DNA from: Prevotella sp. | Lineage (GTDB): Bacteria; Bacteroidota; Bacteroidia; Bacteroidales; Bacteroidaceae | Assembly (NCBI GenBank): GCA_017651265.1 | Contig: JAGCDO010000033.1 | Location: forward strand, 1 to 64,000 | Length of the DNA stretch: 64,000 nt | Direction of reading: 5' to 3' | Part shown: positions 43,106 to 53,456 of the stretch, piece by piece | Layout of the letters: each line of letters starts with the position of its first letter | How positions within the stretch are numbered: the first letter of the stretch is position 1 | Translations under genes and position numbers: made by a program | The notes under the pieces: generated by a model | What the model was told of the DNA's origin: nothing | Seen by the model: the letters and a program-made list of their open reading frames with translations, nothing else | Database searches by the model: none

Positions 43106-44584
43106 TTACTTGGCCTTGAAGTGCCAGTAAGTTGCCTCACCCCAACTACCATTGGAAGAGAAGTCACCACCATCAGGATAAACCAGACACATCTTTGAGC
43201 CAGTCAGATAGACAACCTCGAAAGATGTAGGCATGTTACCACCAGAGTTGATCTCGTATGGGAACAAGATTGTACCAGCTGTCGTGTTCAGGTTAGCCAC
43301 CTTCCAGTCGTTAGCCACACTGGTATCGAACTCAAACTTACCGCTGTTGATCAAACTGCCATTACCAGCATAACGCTTGATGGATCCGTCGCTTGCGAGT
43401 GAGAAGAAAGCATCCATGCTCTCATCACCATGAGCAGCACCATCATTTGTGTGGTTCAGCTGACCCATGAACTCTTCCTCGTTGGTTACGCCCCACCACT
43501 GTCCGTTGTGAGCTGTACCTACATCGGCTCCACTACCGCCGCAGTAACCCATGTTACCCCAAACGGTATTCGTTCCGTCATAGTCCCATGTCCAGTCTTT
43601 AGAAGCAGTCTTTCCATAGCCAACAGCCATACCTTCGATATCACTGCTGCTGCAGAAATGCCAGAATGTAGCCTCGCCCCAGTTGCCAAGACTGCCGTAG
43701 TCGCCACCATCAGGATAAACCAATGTCATCTTGTCGGCTGTCAGATAGACAATCTCAAATGTACCAGGGTTGTTACCACCTGAGTTGATTTCGTACGGCC
43801 AGAGGATAGAAGTGGTAACCAGATCGCCAACCTTCCACTCTCCATTAGGATTGTAACCAGATACAGAGAACTTACCTGTACGGATCATGTTTCCATCCTT
43901 GTCGTAGCAAGTAGAGACACCATCGTCGGTGAATTCCATATAAGCATCGATACTCTCGTCACCATGAGCAGCATTATCGGGAGTATGCTGGAGCTGATTC
44001 ATAAACTCACTCAGCTCACCACTTTCATCGAGGCCTACGCCCCACCACTGACCGTTACCAGAAATACCTACATCAGCACCAGCACCGCCGCAGTAACCCA
44101 TGTTACCCCAAACGATACCTGTCACACTTGTATCCCATTTCCAGATCTTCTTGCCATATACATCACTGGCGAGAAGACGGAGTTCCGGATCAAGCTCCTG
44201 TTGTACATAGACTGTGTATTGCTTGGTGATAATCACCTCAGAGTTATCAGAGTTCACCGTGCGAACATAGAAAGTCTGGTTAGGATCTGAACCACGCTTG
44301 GGCTTGATGGCAAACGTACCACTATATCCTCTTGCCAACTGGTTCTCTGCACCTTCGGAATCGAGGTTGAAGATCGACACCATCATAGAAGGATTGGTTG
44401 TATAGGTAAAGTAGTTGCCATCAGCGGCTGGATTGCCATTCGCATCTGTCTGGGTGATGTAAACAGCACTCTCTACATCACTGGCAGCCAATGACACCGG
44501 ATCAAAGTCTTTCTCACTCTGACTGGGATCGCAGGCCGTAAGAATACCCGCAGCTGCCATCAGGAAAAATATTGTTTTCTTCAT
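43106..44584 (-). CDS. Surface lipoprotein with duplicated ligand-binding domain (SusE/F position)
   Basis: 492 residues. Lipobox ILTAC (Cys18). The N-terminal ~150 residues form a beta-domain region (TNPSMMVSIFNLDSEG). Two copies of a ~150-residue domain follow, at about 165-310 and 335-490. Both carry VWGNMGYCGGxGADVG, NGQWWGV, AHGDESxDA, PYEINSGGN and LVYPDGGD, and end with WGEATxWHF. The aromatic, Gly-rich motifs look like a carbohydrate-binding surface, but I do not recognise the family. Downstream of susD on the minus strand, in the place of SusE/SusF-type glycan-binding proteins. No catalytic motif seen. Confidence 0.8.
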   Translation of the reverse strand: MKKTIFFLMAAAGILTACDPSQSEKDFDPVSLAASDVESAVYITQTDANGNPAADGNYFTYTTNPSMMVSIFNLDSEGAENQLARGYSGTFAIKPKRGSDPNQTFYVRTVNSDNSEVIITKQYTVYVQQELDPELRLLASDVYGKKIWKWDTSVTGIVWGNMGYCGGAGADVGISGNGQWWGVGLDESGELSEFMNQLQHTPDNAAHGDESIDAYMEFTDDGVSTCYDKDGNMIRTGKFSVSGYNPNGEWKVGDLVTTSILWPYEINSGGNNPGTFEIVYLTADKMTLVYPDGGDYGSLGNWGEATFWHFCSSSDIEGMAVGYGKTASKDWTWDYDGTNTVWGNMGYCGGSGADVGTAHNGQWWGVTNEEEFMGQLNHTNDGAAHGDESMDAFFSLASDGSIKRYAGNGSLINSGKFEFDTSVANDWKVANLNTTAGTILFPYEINSGGNMPTSFEVVYLTGSKMCLVYPDGGDFSSNGSWGEATYWHFKAK

Positions 44585-44611
44585 ATTGATATTTTCTTTA
44601 ATGGATTGAAA

Positions 44612-46462
44612 TTAATATACCGGTGTACCTGACATCTGGGCATCGCTTGCGCTGCTTCCCCATCCAGGATTCTGTTTCAACACTTCCTCGTCTCCAGCCA
44701 ACTCAATCTGTGAAGTTGGAATCTGCAGGAAGCCATCGGTTGCAGCATAACGCTTAGCCCAAGAAGAGGTGGCGTGATGCATGGTGGTCCAACGACCGCA
44801 ATAGTTCACCTTTGAACCATTCTGTTTCTCCAAAGCCTGTGCTGCTTCGCAGTTCTCACCTCCGTTGATACCCGACCAACGGCGCAGGTCATTAAAGCGT
44901 ACGCCCTCGAAGGCCAACTCGAAGCGACGTTCGTTCTTGATATTCTGCCAACTGTAGTTTGTAGGATTCAGTCCGGCACGAGCACGCACCTTGTTCATCT
45001 GATCGGCTGTACCCGTCAGCTCTGAGTGCATCAGCATTACGTCAGCAAGACGGATCAGTGTCACGTCACAGAAATGAGAACCCTGCATACAGTTACCGTT
45101 CTTCGGTCCTTGATAGTTGTCCGGATCTGCCACATCCCACCAAGTGTAAGGACCAGCACCTGTATAGCTGTCCCAGTTGGCTTGCATGGTGGTTACCGGC
45201 ATCAGTTTCTTGTTATAATAGCCAGCATCCTCAGTACAGCTCGTTGTGAAAACGAAATGGTCCAACTCATTTTGTGCATCACAGATAGAAGCTGCCTTAC
45301 GTGGGTCGGTATCGCTCCAGTCGTCCCAGAGTGTAGCCTGTACAGTTCCCTGACCCCAACCTTGTCCGAAGGGGAAGGTGTTCTCACGACCGTTAAAGTA
45401 GGTATTGCCCGTATTAGGATTGGTTGCACCTGCAGCATCATCATCGCAACGCAGACCTACGTACAATGACAGCTGGTTGCAGTAACCCATACCGGTTGTA
45501 CCGTTCCATGACTGACAGTTCATGAACTGAATCTGGAAGATCTGTTCAGCATTACCATTACCGGCAAACTTCAAGCCCTGTCCCTTGGTGTAGTTATAAT
45601 CCTCTACTGTGAATTCATTGGTGTATTGCCATAGTTCCTGATAGTGAGGAATCAGACTGTAGCCACCATTGTTAATCACATCCTCAAGAGCTTTCACCAC
45701 CTGATCTTTGGTCAGTTCCTGCTCGCCATCAAGGGTGATGATTGTAACAGGAGCCAAGTTGGCATTAGCCAGTTCACCAGCTTTCTTGTAGAAGCCCTGA
45801 TAGAACATATAGGCACGACCCAACAGTGCCTCTGCAGCATACTTTGTAGCATGTCCGTCACCCTGTGTCTTCTTCGTCATCAGGGTAGCAGCCTGAACAA
45901 GGTCACCTAAGATATGCGGATAAATAACGGTCTCTGCATCTTGCTGCGGACAAGGTGTAGGACATCCGGGCTGCCAGTAAGCAGGGATGTTGCCGAACAT
46001 CTGTGTTCCCCAGAACAAGTATAAAGCACGCATGAACAAGGTCTCGCCAAGTAACTGATCGCGCTCTGTCTTATTGGCCCACTCCACATTATCGATAGAG
46101 TAGATAATGGTACTTGCACGGTTCAAACCCTCATACACATGCTTCCAAGCATTCTGATAGAGATTCTCATTATTTGTGGTGAGATGACCAACGGCATGAG
46201 ACTCCGTGTCGCCAGTACCACCAGCACCGTTACAATCGTCAGACATTAAATTCCAAACCATGTAAGGCATTTCCAACGGTGTCGTAACGAAACCGTTCAG
46301 CACAGAATACACACCATTCAACTCACTAACCACATCATCGGATGTAGCAGGGAAGTTTCCGGTATCCTGTTTCGTATAATTGATTGAGTCGAGCTGATCC
46401 TCGCACGAAGTGAATCCAAATGCGAGCAACGCAGCTACGGCCATTGTTACTATTTTTTTCAT
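44612..46462 (-). CDS. SusD/RagB-family surface lipoprotein (locus 2)
   Basis: 616 residues. Lipobox GFTSC (Cys20) followed by EDQLDS, an acidic surface-export tail. N-terminal SusD motif SDDVVSELNGVYSVL; C-terminal signature NERRFELAFEGVRFNDLRRW. Ligand-binding partner of the SusC encoded just upstream on the minus strand (32-bp gap). The middle contains several Trp- and Asn-rich loops (SWNGTTGMGYCNQLS) that may form the glycan site. Confidence 0.95.
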   Translation of the reverse strand: MKKIVTMAVAALLAFGFTSCEDQLDSINYTKQDTGNFPATSDDVVSELNGVYSVLNGFVTTPLEMPYMVWNLMSDDCNGAGGTGDTESHAVGHLTTNNENLYQNAWKHVYEGLNRASTIIYSIDNVEWANKTERDQLLGETLFMRALYLFWGTQMFGNIPAYWQPGCPTPCPQQDAETVIYPHILGDLVQAATLMTKKTQGDGHATKYAAEALLGRAYMFYQGFYKKAGELANANLAPVTIITLDGEQELTKDQVVKALEDVINNGGYSLIPHYQELWQYTNEFTVEDYNYTKGQGLKFAGNGNAEQIFQIQFMNCQSWNGTTGMGYCNQLSLYVGLRCDDDAAGATNPNTGNTYFNGRENTFPFGQGWGQGTVQATLWDDWSDTDPRKAASICDAQNELDHFVFTTSCTEDAGYYNKKLMPVTTMQANWDSYTGAGPYTWWDVADPDNYQGPKNGNCMQGSHFCDVTLIRLADVMLMHSELTGTADQMNKVRARAGLNPTNYSWQNIKNERRFELAFEGVRFNDLRRWSGINGGENCEAAQALEKQNGSKVNYCGRWTTMHHATSSWAKRYAATDGFLQIPTSQIELAGDEEVLKQNPGWGSSASDAQMSGTPVY

Positions 46463-46494
46463 ATTATTCTTCTCTATTTATCGTTGTGAATCCT

Positions 46495-49400
46495 TTAGAA
46501 CTTAATATTGACACCAATAAGGAAGGTACGTGAGGTAGGATAGAGACCTACATCAATGCCACGTGCCCAAGAGTCCTTACCACCGTTTGAACCGATTTCA
46601 GGGTCAACACCGGTATAGCCAGTGAAGGTGTAGAGGTTCTGAGCCTGTACATAGAGGCGCAGCTGCTGGAACGGACTGCTCTTCCAAATATTGTTCACGT
46701 CGTAACCCAATGTTACGTTCTGGATACGGAAGAAGTCGGCATCCTGCATGTAGCGTGTAGAAACCCATTGGTTGTTGTCGCCAGCGAGGACGAGACGGGG
46801 CTGTGTGTTGCTTGTGCCCTCTCCGTGCCAGCGCTCGAAGATATCCTGTGTGAAGTTATCATACGGATTGGCAAGCTGAGCAGTACGGAAATACTGCATC
46901 ACCTGCATACCGAACTGACCACTACCTGTTACAGAGAAGTCGAGACCCTTCCAGTCGAAGCCCAAAGAAACACCGAGGGTGTAGTCAGGATGTGGGTTAC
47001 CAATCTCATGACGATCAAGATCGTAATTGATTACATGGTCTCCATCATAGTCAACCCAAATCATGTCACCTGGCTGAGCATCATCACGAACAGCCTTGCC
47101 TTCTGCACGAGCTTTATCGATCTGAGCCTGGTTTTGCCAGATGCCCTCATAGTCCATACCATAGAAATATGCGATGGGGTGTCCAACCTGAACACGAGAT
47201 ACATAAGCGGAATTCTCGAACAGAGCCTTGTCCTGACCATTGATGATACCCTGCTCATTGGCAATTCGGGTTACCTCATTCTTATTGGTAGCAAAGTTCA
47301 CGTTTGCACGATAGCGGAAATCCTTACCAATCTGGTCGTTCCAGGAAAGTGCAACCTCAATACCCTTATTCTCGATGTCACCACCATTGATATAAGGAGC
47401 ATTTGTACCAAGTACTAATGGAGCTGGAGCCAAGATCAACCAGTCTTTGGTGGTCTTCTTGTACCAGTCGAAGTTCACACCGAGCTTACTGTTGATGAAG
47501 CGGGCATCGAAACCGATGTTCAGCTGTTCAGAAGTTTCCCATGTGATATCCTCGTTAGGAATAATGTCTGCGAAAGCACCAGGTGCAAAACTGGTCTGAG
47601 ACAAGGTCTGCGCCATGGAGCTACCGAACTTATAAGCATAGTCGGCATAGTCTGTCGGAGAATAGGAAATAGTAGCCAGGTACTGGAAGTTAGGAATAGC
47701 ACAGTTACCATTCTGACCCCAAGATGCACGGATCTTCAAGAAATCCATCCAAGAACGTGTACCTTCCATAAACGACTCATTGGTAACAACCCAACCTGCA
47801 GAAACTGAGGGGAAGTAACCCCAACGGTGACCGCGAGCGAAGTTGGATGAACCATCAGCACGCATGGTGAAGGTAGCCATGTATTTCTCATCGTAGTTCC
47901 AGTTAACACGTCCGAAGAACGAAGCCAGAGCGCTGTCGCCCCATGGTGAGCCACCGAAAGAACTGATCTGACTGGCAGCATAGTTAGAGGGCCACTGATA
48001 GATACCCTGATGTACCATTGACTTCTCTGTGCCTTCAGGTGCCTTTGTGCTAACAGAGAGGCTTTGTCCCCACTGGGTCTTCTCGAACGACTGACCGATC
48101 ATTACATCAAAAGCATTCTTGGCAAATACGGGAAGAACGTATGTCAGTGTGTTGTCCACTGAGAAGCTTCCACCGTCGCTGGAATTCTGGCTGACAGCGT
48201 AATCACCAGAAGAAGAGCTCTGGTTCATGGAGAACGGACGGCTATAGCCGCGGCCATTATAAGAACTGTAACCTGTGTTGAATGATCCACGATAGCGCAG
48301 ACCCTTAATGGGTTCGATAATCCAGAAGAAGGTTGCGCCAACACCGAAGTTACGGTCTTTCTGTGTAGAATTAAACTGTCCTGCATAGAGACCCTGCAAC
48401 GGATTCGACCACATCTGACCGCTATAGCCGGTAGAGTTCTTTCCATAGGCTGTCAACGATCCATCTTCGTTGTAAGGCATTACTAACGGAGAGGCGATAT
48501 ACACAGGCTGGATAGAGTTCCAGTAACCATTACTCTCTGAAAGACCTGTACGGGTGTTGTACCAGAACGAGATGTTCTCACCAATGGTAATAATGTCGTG
48601 TGACTTACCCTTGAGCAGCACGTGCTCAGAGTTGATACGGCCACCATAGCGCTTGTACGACGGAGCCATGTCACCACCGAAAGTACCATTGTTTGAAGTA
48701 TAGTTCAAGCCCATGGCAAATTTAGAGCGCTCGCTACCACCTGTCAGACTGAAAGAGTGGTTGAACTGCATGGCGTTCTTGTTGCGGTAGATCTCAAACC
48801 AATCGGTACCTTCCCATCCTCCATTCACCTTGTCGAGAACAGCCTGGGGGACGATTGAGTTCCACTTGACAGCATTACCTGTAGTATTGAAGTTCAATTC
48901 ATTGATGATCTGCATGTATTCTTGGGCATTCAATGTAGCAGGACGCTTGGCGGGATTGCTCCAACCAACATATCCATCGTAGGAAGCCTGAATCTTTCCT
49001 GCTTTACCCTGCTTGGTGGTCACGAGGATTACACCGTTGGCAGCACGGGCACCGTAGATGGCAGCAGAAGCAGCATCCTTCAATACGTCGATGCTCTCAA
49101 TGTCAGCGGGGTTCAAACCGTTCAAACCTTCATCAGCAGTACCACTGGAGATACCGTCGATGATCAGCAATGGTGAAGAAGTACCCATGGTACCCACACC
49201 ACGAATGTTTACCTTAAAGCCTTGACCTGGCTGAGCTGATGCCTGTGTGATCTGCACACCTGGAGTAGAAGCCTGCATGGCTGTCAGTGCGTTAGTGGTG
49301 TTCAACTTGGCAATGTCCTCACCCTTTACCTGAACCGTAGCACCGGTAACCAGTTTTTTCTTCTGGACACCATAACCTACCACAACCACTTCTTCCAAAG

Positions 49401-49749
49401 AGGTGTTATCTTCCTCTAAGGTTACATCGATGCGACTGTTGTTACCCACTTTGATTTCTTGGGTTTTGTAGCCGATGTAGCTGATAACCAAGGTCGCACC
49501 TGGCTTCACGCTCAGAGTGTAGTTACCGTCAAGATCGGTAACCGTTCCATTACTAGTACCTTTCTCCAAGATGCTGGCACCGATAACCGGGCCCATTGCA
49601 TCCACAACGGTACCTGTCACTTTTCTGTCCTGCTGTACCGACTGAACGGTATTCACAGCAGAGTCAGCCTTAGCTTGAGGTGACCAGAACAATCCGAAGA
49701 CTGCACAGACACCTGCTAGCAGCGCTGTCTTTCTCAAGTTTTGATTCAT
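46495..49749 (-). CDS. SusC-type TonB-dependent transporter (locus 2)
   Basis: 1084 residues. Signal peptide to about residue 28 (WSPQAKA). CarboxypepD-regulatory-like domain at about 43-115 (KVTGTVVDAMGPVIGASILE), TonB-box-like EEVVVVGYG at 119-127, plug with VLKDAASAAIYGARAANGVI, and barrel ending in TSRTFLIGVNIKF. First gene of the minus-strand locus SusC-SusD-lipoprotein, divergent from locus 3. A TATCTTTG box lies on the minus strand at 49884-49891, 134 bp before the start. Confidence 0.96.
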   Translation of the reverse strand: MNQNLRKTALLAGVCAVFGLFWSPQAKADSAVNTVQSVQQDRKVTGTVVDAMGPVIGASILEKGTSNGTVTDLDGNYTLSVKPGATLVISYIGYKTQEIKVGNNSRIDVTLEEDNTSLEEVVVVGYGVQKKKLVTGATVQVKGEDIAKLNTTNALTAMQASTPGVQITQASAQPGQGFKVNIRGVGTMGTSSPLLIIDGISSGTADEGLNGLNPADIESIDVLKDAASAAIYGARAANGVILVTTKQGKAGKIQASYDGYVGWSNPAKRPATLNAQEYMQIINELNFNTTGNAVKWNSIVPQAVLDKVNGGWEGTDWFEIYRNKNAMQFNHSFSLTGGSERSKFAMGLNYTSNNGTFGGDMAPSYKRYGGRINSEHVLLKGKSHDIITIGENISFWYNTRTGLSESNGYWNSIQPVYIASPLVMPYNEDGSLTAYGKNSTGYSGQMWSNPLQGLYAGQFNSTQKDRNFGVGATFFWIIEPIKGLRYRGSFNTGYSSYNGRGYSRPFSMNQSSSSGDYAVSQNSSDGGSFSVDNTLTYVLPVFAKNAFDVMIGQSFEKTQWGQSLSVSTKAPEGTEKSMVHQGIYQWPSNYAASQISSFGGSPWGDSALASFFGRVNWNYDEKYMATFTMRADGSSNFARGHRWGYFPSVSAGWVVTNESFMEGTRSWMDFLKIRASWGQNGNCAIPNFQYLATISYSPTDYADYAYKFGSSMAQTLSQTSFAPGAFADIIPNEDITWETSEQLNIGFDARFINSKLGVNFDWYKKTTKDWLILAPAPLVLGTNAPYINGGDIENKGIEVALSWNDQIGKDFRYRANVNFATNKNEVTRIANEQGIINGQDKALFENSAYVSRVQVGHPIAYFYGMDYEGIWQNQAQIDKARAEGKAVRDDAQPGDMIWVDYDGDHVINYDLDRHEIGNPHPDYTLGVSLGFDWKGLDFSVTGSGQFGMQVMQYFRTAQLANPYDNFTQDIFERWHGEGTSNTQPRLVLAGDNNQWVSTRYMQDADFFRIQNVTLGYDVNNIWKSSPFQQLRLYVQAQNLYTFTGYTGVDPEIGSNGGKDSWARGIDVGLYPTSRTFLIGVNIKF

Positions 49750-50287
49750 ACTAATTTTTCTTAGGTTTATATAGATTTCTTTAAACAGATCTCTGTATTC
49801 CCCCTTGTTTCGGTTTTGTTATACGTTAGGGTTATTAGCTATGGTATATATCTCCCACTGGATGATATAGCTTTTCAAGTTGCAAAGATATATGTATTTT
49901 TTATAAAAGTATAATACTTTCTTGCCAATTTTTACGCTTTTCTTGCTTTTTTTTGCTTTCCCAACGCTCATCCACCCCTTCCTACCTTATTATATTATAA
50001 TAACGAGCTCTCAGAATCTTTGTTTTCTGTCGTAATTAAGATTCTTTTATAAGAAAGAAAAGAAAAAGCCCCTTTCTTTAAAAAAAATGTGCAGAATGTT
50101 TCATGTTGTTAAATAAAATGCTTATATTTGCAACCGATTACCTTTAACATTATAACTAATTACCATAATTTTTTAACTTAAGCATGAAACAAAATACGGG
50201 AATAATAACAGGCAAAGAGTACCATAGGTACTGTGGCTGATGATTCTATGCATCTGATAATCTAATAAATAAACCAAATAGTCTTAT
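49750..50287. other. Divergent promoter region between SusCD loci 2 and 3
   Basis: 538 bp without a convincing gene. Minus-strand -7 box TATCTTTG at 49884-49891 (locus 2) and plus-strand TATATTTG at 50123-50130 (locus 3); -33 boxes are unclear. An inverted repeat AGAATCTT/AAGATTCT lies at 50013-50020 and 50038-50045, about 80 bp before the plus -7 box, and could be an operator. The plus leader is long (~150 nt) and contains an 18-codon ORF at 50184-50240. Confidence 0.5.
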
Positions 50288-53200
50288 ATGGAAAAATGTA
50301 AATCTTATCTCTTTGGGCTACTTGCACTATTGTGTATGTTGCCCAGTGTGGCTTTCGCCCAGAACATCCGGGTGGAAGGTCAGGTGAAAGATGAGACTGG
50401 TGAACCCATGATTGGTGTCTCCGTGATGGTGGCAGGCACTGATACTGGTGTGATCACCGATCTCGACGGTAACTTTGTGTTGCCTTCCGTTTCACAAGGA
50501 GCAACTCTGGAGTTCTCCTACATCGGCTATCTTACCCAGAGTCTGAAAGCCAGTAGAAACATGAACGTCAGCATGAAGCCCGACCTGCAGAGTCTGGAAG
50601 AAGTGGTGGTGATTGCCTACGGTCAGCAGAAAAAGGTAACCATCACGGGATCCGTCTCGCAAGTTGGTGGTGACGAACTGCTGAAGGCGCCTGTGGCCAG
50701 TGTGGCCAATGCCTTGCAAGGAAAGCTGCCGGGTATGTCGGTGGTACAGCCTTCTGGTATGCCAGGTGCTGACGAACCGGTTATCCGTGTGCGTGGTACT
50801 GGTTCTTTGAACAGTGCTGAGCCCTTGGTGCTGGTGGATGGTGTTGAGCGTTCGTTTGGACAGCTCGATCCTAATGAAATCGAGGACATCTCTATCTTGA
50901 AGGATGCCTCTGCTACAGCCGTATTCGGTGTACGTGGTGCTAATGGTGTTATCCTTGTTACTACCAAACGTGGTGCTCCTGGCAAGGCTTCAGTAACTGT
51001 TTCAGCAAGTACAGCAGTTCAGCAGATCTCGAAGTTCATCGATTTCGCTGATTCCTATACTTATGGAAAGATGTGGAACTACACGGCCATTACTGATGCG
51101 CTGCCTATGAGCCAGTGGCCCGGTACGGCCAATATTAAAGACTACACGCCTTATGCCGACACCGGTATCCGATTCAGTCAGGATGTCATGGAGCATTTCC
51201 GCACAGGTGATATGCCTGTCACATTCCCCAATACCGACTGGATTAAGTATATGATGAACGATGCCGCATGGCAGGAGCAGGTGAATGTGAATGTGAACGG
51301 TGGTACGGAGAAAGTAAGATACTTCGTTTCTGCCGGATTCCTGAACCAGAACTCACTCTTTAAGACCTTCTCTGACAACAAGGATGAGACCTTCAAATAC
51401 AATCGTTTCAACTATCGTGCCAACTTAGATATCAACGTATCTAAGTATAGTCAGCTTGCTCTCACACTGGGTGGTCGTGTTCAGAACCGTACCACGATGG
51501 GTGGTGGCGAAGGATTCCTCTTCCGCTATCTGCAAGGAGCAACACCTTATGCTGGTATCGGTGTTGACGACGAAGGTCGCCATATCGTTTCCGACGATAA
51601 CTTCGTAGGTCCTTACGACCGTGATGCTCTCTCGAACTTCTTCGACTTAGGTTATGTAAACGAGAGCACCAACGTACTGAACCTTGACCTCCAGTACAAG
51701 CTCGACATGAGTTTCCTCACACCGGGTCTGGATTTCAAGATCAAGGGATCATACAATACTGACTATACAGCTCAGAAGAACCGCCAGAATGGATTTGGTA
51801 CAGGTGTTACCTACGTGGCAACTATCGTTGACGGCAAGGAGGTGCTCCGCAAGGAAAACATTACCTGGCCGATTCCTTACAACGAATCCAAGTGGGGTAA
51901 CAGAAACTGGTATGCTGAGGCAAGTTTCAACTACGCTCGCAAGTTTGGTAACCACAACGTGGGCGCGTTGCTGCTTTACAACCAGAGCAAGACCTATTAT
52001 CCTTGGGACTCCGACGGTAGCTTGTATCAGTCCATCCCGAAGGGTTATGTGGGTCTCGTAGGTCGTATCACTTACGACTATGCTACACGATATATGGTTG
52101 ACTTCAATATCGGTTACAACGGTTCAGAGAACTTTGCCGAGGGTAAGCGCTACGGTACGTTCCCATCGTTCTCTGTTGGTTGGATACCTTCAAGCGAAAA
52201 GTTCTGGGAGCCCATTAAGCCTTACATTGGCTATCTGAAACTCCGTGGATCATGGGGTATGGTAGGTAACGACAACACCAATGGTGCCCGCTTCCTCTAT
52301 CTACCTGGTGCTTGGCAGTTCTATTCAGGAGCCACAACAGTTAACCCGCAGAAACGAGGTGCAAACTTTGGTACGAGCGGTAACTGGTTGCAGGCTGTGA
52401 AAGAGTTGACCGCCGGTAACCCGAACGTTACCTGGGAAACAGCTACTAAGATCAACCTTGGTTTAGATGCAGCTTTCTTGAAAGACCGTCTGACGGTGAA
52501 CCTCGACCTCTTCTGGGAAGACCGCAAGGACATTCTGGTATCGAATGCCTCTATGCTGCCTGCTGTAACCACTCTTCCTTCAAGCTATGTCAACGAAGGT
52601 CGCGTGAAGAACCATGGTTATGAGTTGACCTTGAAGTGGGCCGATAGGGTTGGTGATCTCCGATACAGTATCAGTCCAAGCATTGCTTTTGCCAGAAATA
52701 AGGTCATTGAAATGCTCGAGGTGCCACCCATGTATGATTATCTGAGCCGTACCGGACTTCCTGTAGGACAGCGATTCGGCTACGAACTCTTCGAGTTCTA
52801 TCAGCAGGGTACCGAGGCACGCTATAAAGAGAAATATGGTGTAGATATGCCTGACCAGGTGGCAGAACTGAGATATGGTGATGCTGTCTATGTTGACTTA
52901 AACGACGATGGTGTTATCGACCAGAACGACCAAAAGCCTCTTGGTTATACAGACAATCCTGAAATCACTTGGTCGGTCAATGCCAACCTGAATTGGAAGG
53001 GATTTGACTTCTCCATGCTTTGGGTAGGTGCCGACAATACCAGTCGTGCACTGAACGGATACTTCCGCGACCAGTTTGGTTCTACCAACACTTCTGCATT
53101 GGCACAATGGGTTGCCGACAACTCTTGGACAGAGGACAACCCCAATGCCATCCTGCCACGTATCTCGTTCACCAACCGTGTTCATAACAATCGCGATTCA

Positions 53201-53443
53201 CGGGCATGGGTTATCGACTCTAAATATGTGCGTCTGAAGAATGTGGAGATTGGTTATACCATCAACAAACCCAAGTGGTTAGACCTGCTCAACTATGTGA
53301 GATTCTATATCTCCGGTCAGAACCTGCTGACATTCGCAGACTTCAAAGGCAACGACCCCGAGGCTCCTGGTTCAGGACTTGACTTCGGTGTACGCTATCC
53401 TATGACACGTGTGTATAACTTTGGCATACAAGTCAACTTCTAA
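50288..53443 (+). CDS. SusC-type TonB-dependent transporter (locus 3, first copy)
   Basis: 1051 residues. Signal peptide to about 24 (SVAFAQ). CarboxypepD-regulatory-like domain at about 27-100 (IRVEGQVKDETGEPMIG), TonB-box-like EEVVVIAYGQ at about 104-113, plug with SILKDASATAVFGVRGANGV, barrel ending in TRVYNFGIQVNF. It is followed after 13 bp by its SusD partner. Substrate unknown; no degradative enzyme is encoded in the locus. Confidence 0.96.
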   Translation: MEKCKSYLFGLLALLCMLPSVAFAQNIRVEGQVKDETGEPMIGVSVMVAGTDTGVITDLDGNFVLPSVSQGATLEFSYIGYLTQSLKASRNMNVSMKPDLQSLEEVVVIAYGQQKKVTITGSVSQVGGDELLKAPVASVANALQGKLPGMSVVQPSGMPGADEPVIRVRGTGSLNSAEPLVLVDGVERSFGQLDPNEIEDISILKDASATAVFGVRGANGVILVTTKRGAPGKASVTVSASTAVQQISKFIDFADSYTYGKMWNYTAITDALPMSQWPGTANIKDYTPYADTGIRFSQDVMEHFRTGDMPVTFPNTDWIKYMMNDAAWQEQVNVNVNGGTEKVRYFVSAGFLNQNSLFKTFSDNKDETFKYNRFNYRANLDINVSKYSQLALTLGGRVQNRTTMGGGEGFLFRYLQGATPYAGIGVDDEGRHIVSDDNFVGPYDRDALSNFFDLGYVNESTNVLNLDLQYKLDMSFLTPGLDFKIKGSYNTDYTAQKNRQNGFGTGVTYVATIVDGKEVLRKENITWPIPYNESKWGNRNWYAEASFNYARKFGNHNVGALLLYNQSKTYYPWDSDGSLYQSIPKGYVGLVGRITYDYATRYMVDFNIGYNGSENFAEGKRYGTFPSFSVGWIPSSEKFWEPIKPYIGYLKLRGSWGMVGNDNTNGARFLYLPGAWQFYSGATTVNPQKRGANFGTSGNWLQAVKELTAGNPNVTWETATKINLGLDAAFLKDRLTVNLDLFWEDRKDILVSNASMLPAVTTLPSSYVNEGRVKNHGYELTLKWADRVGDLRYSISPSIAFARNKVIEMLEVPPMYDYLSRTGLPVGQRFGYELFEFYQQGTEARYKEKYGVDMPDQVAELRYGDAVYVDLNDDGVIDQNDQKPLGYTDNPEITWSVNANLNWKGFDFSMLWVGADNTSRALNGYFRDQFGSTNTSALAQWVADNSWTEDNPNAILPRISFTNRVHNNRDSRAWVIDSKYVRLKNVEIGYTINKPKWLDLLNYVRFYISGQNLLTFADFKGNDPEAPGSGLDFGVRYPMTRVYNFGIQVNF

Positions 53444-53456
53444 ACAATTGATGATT

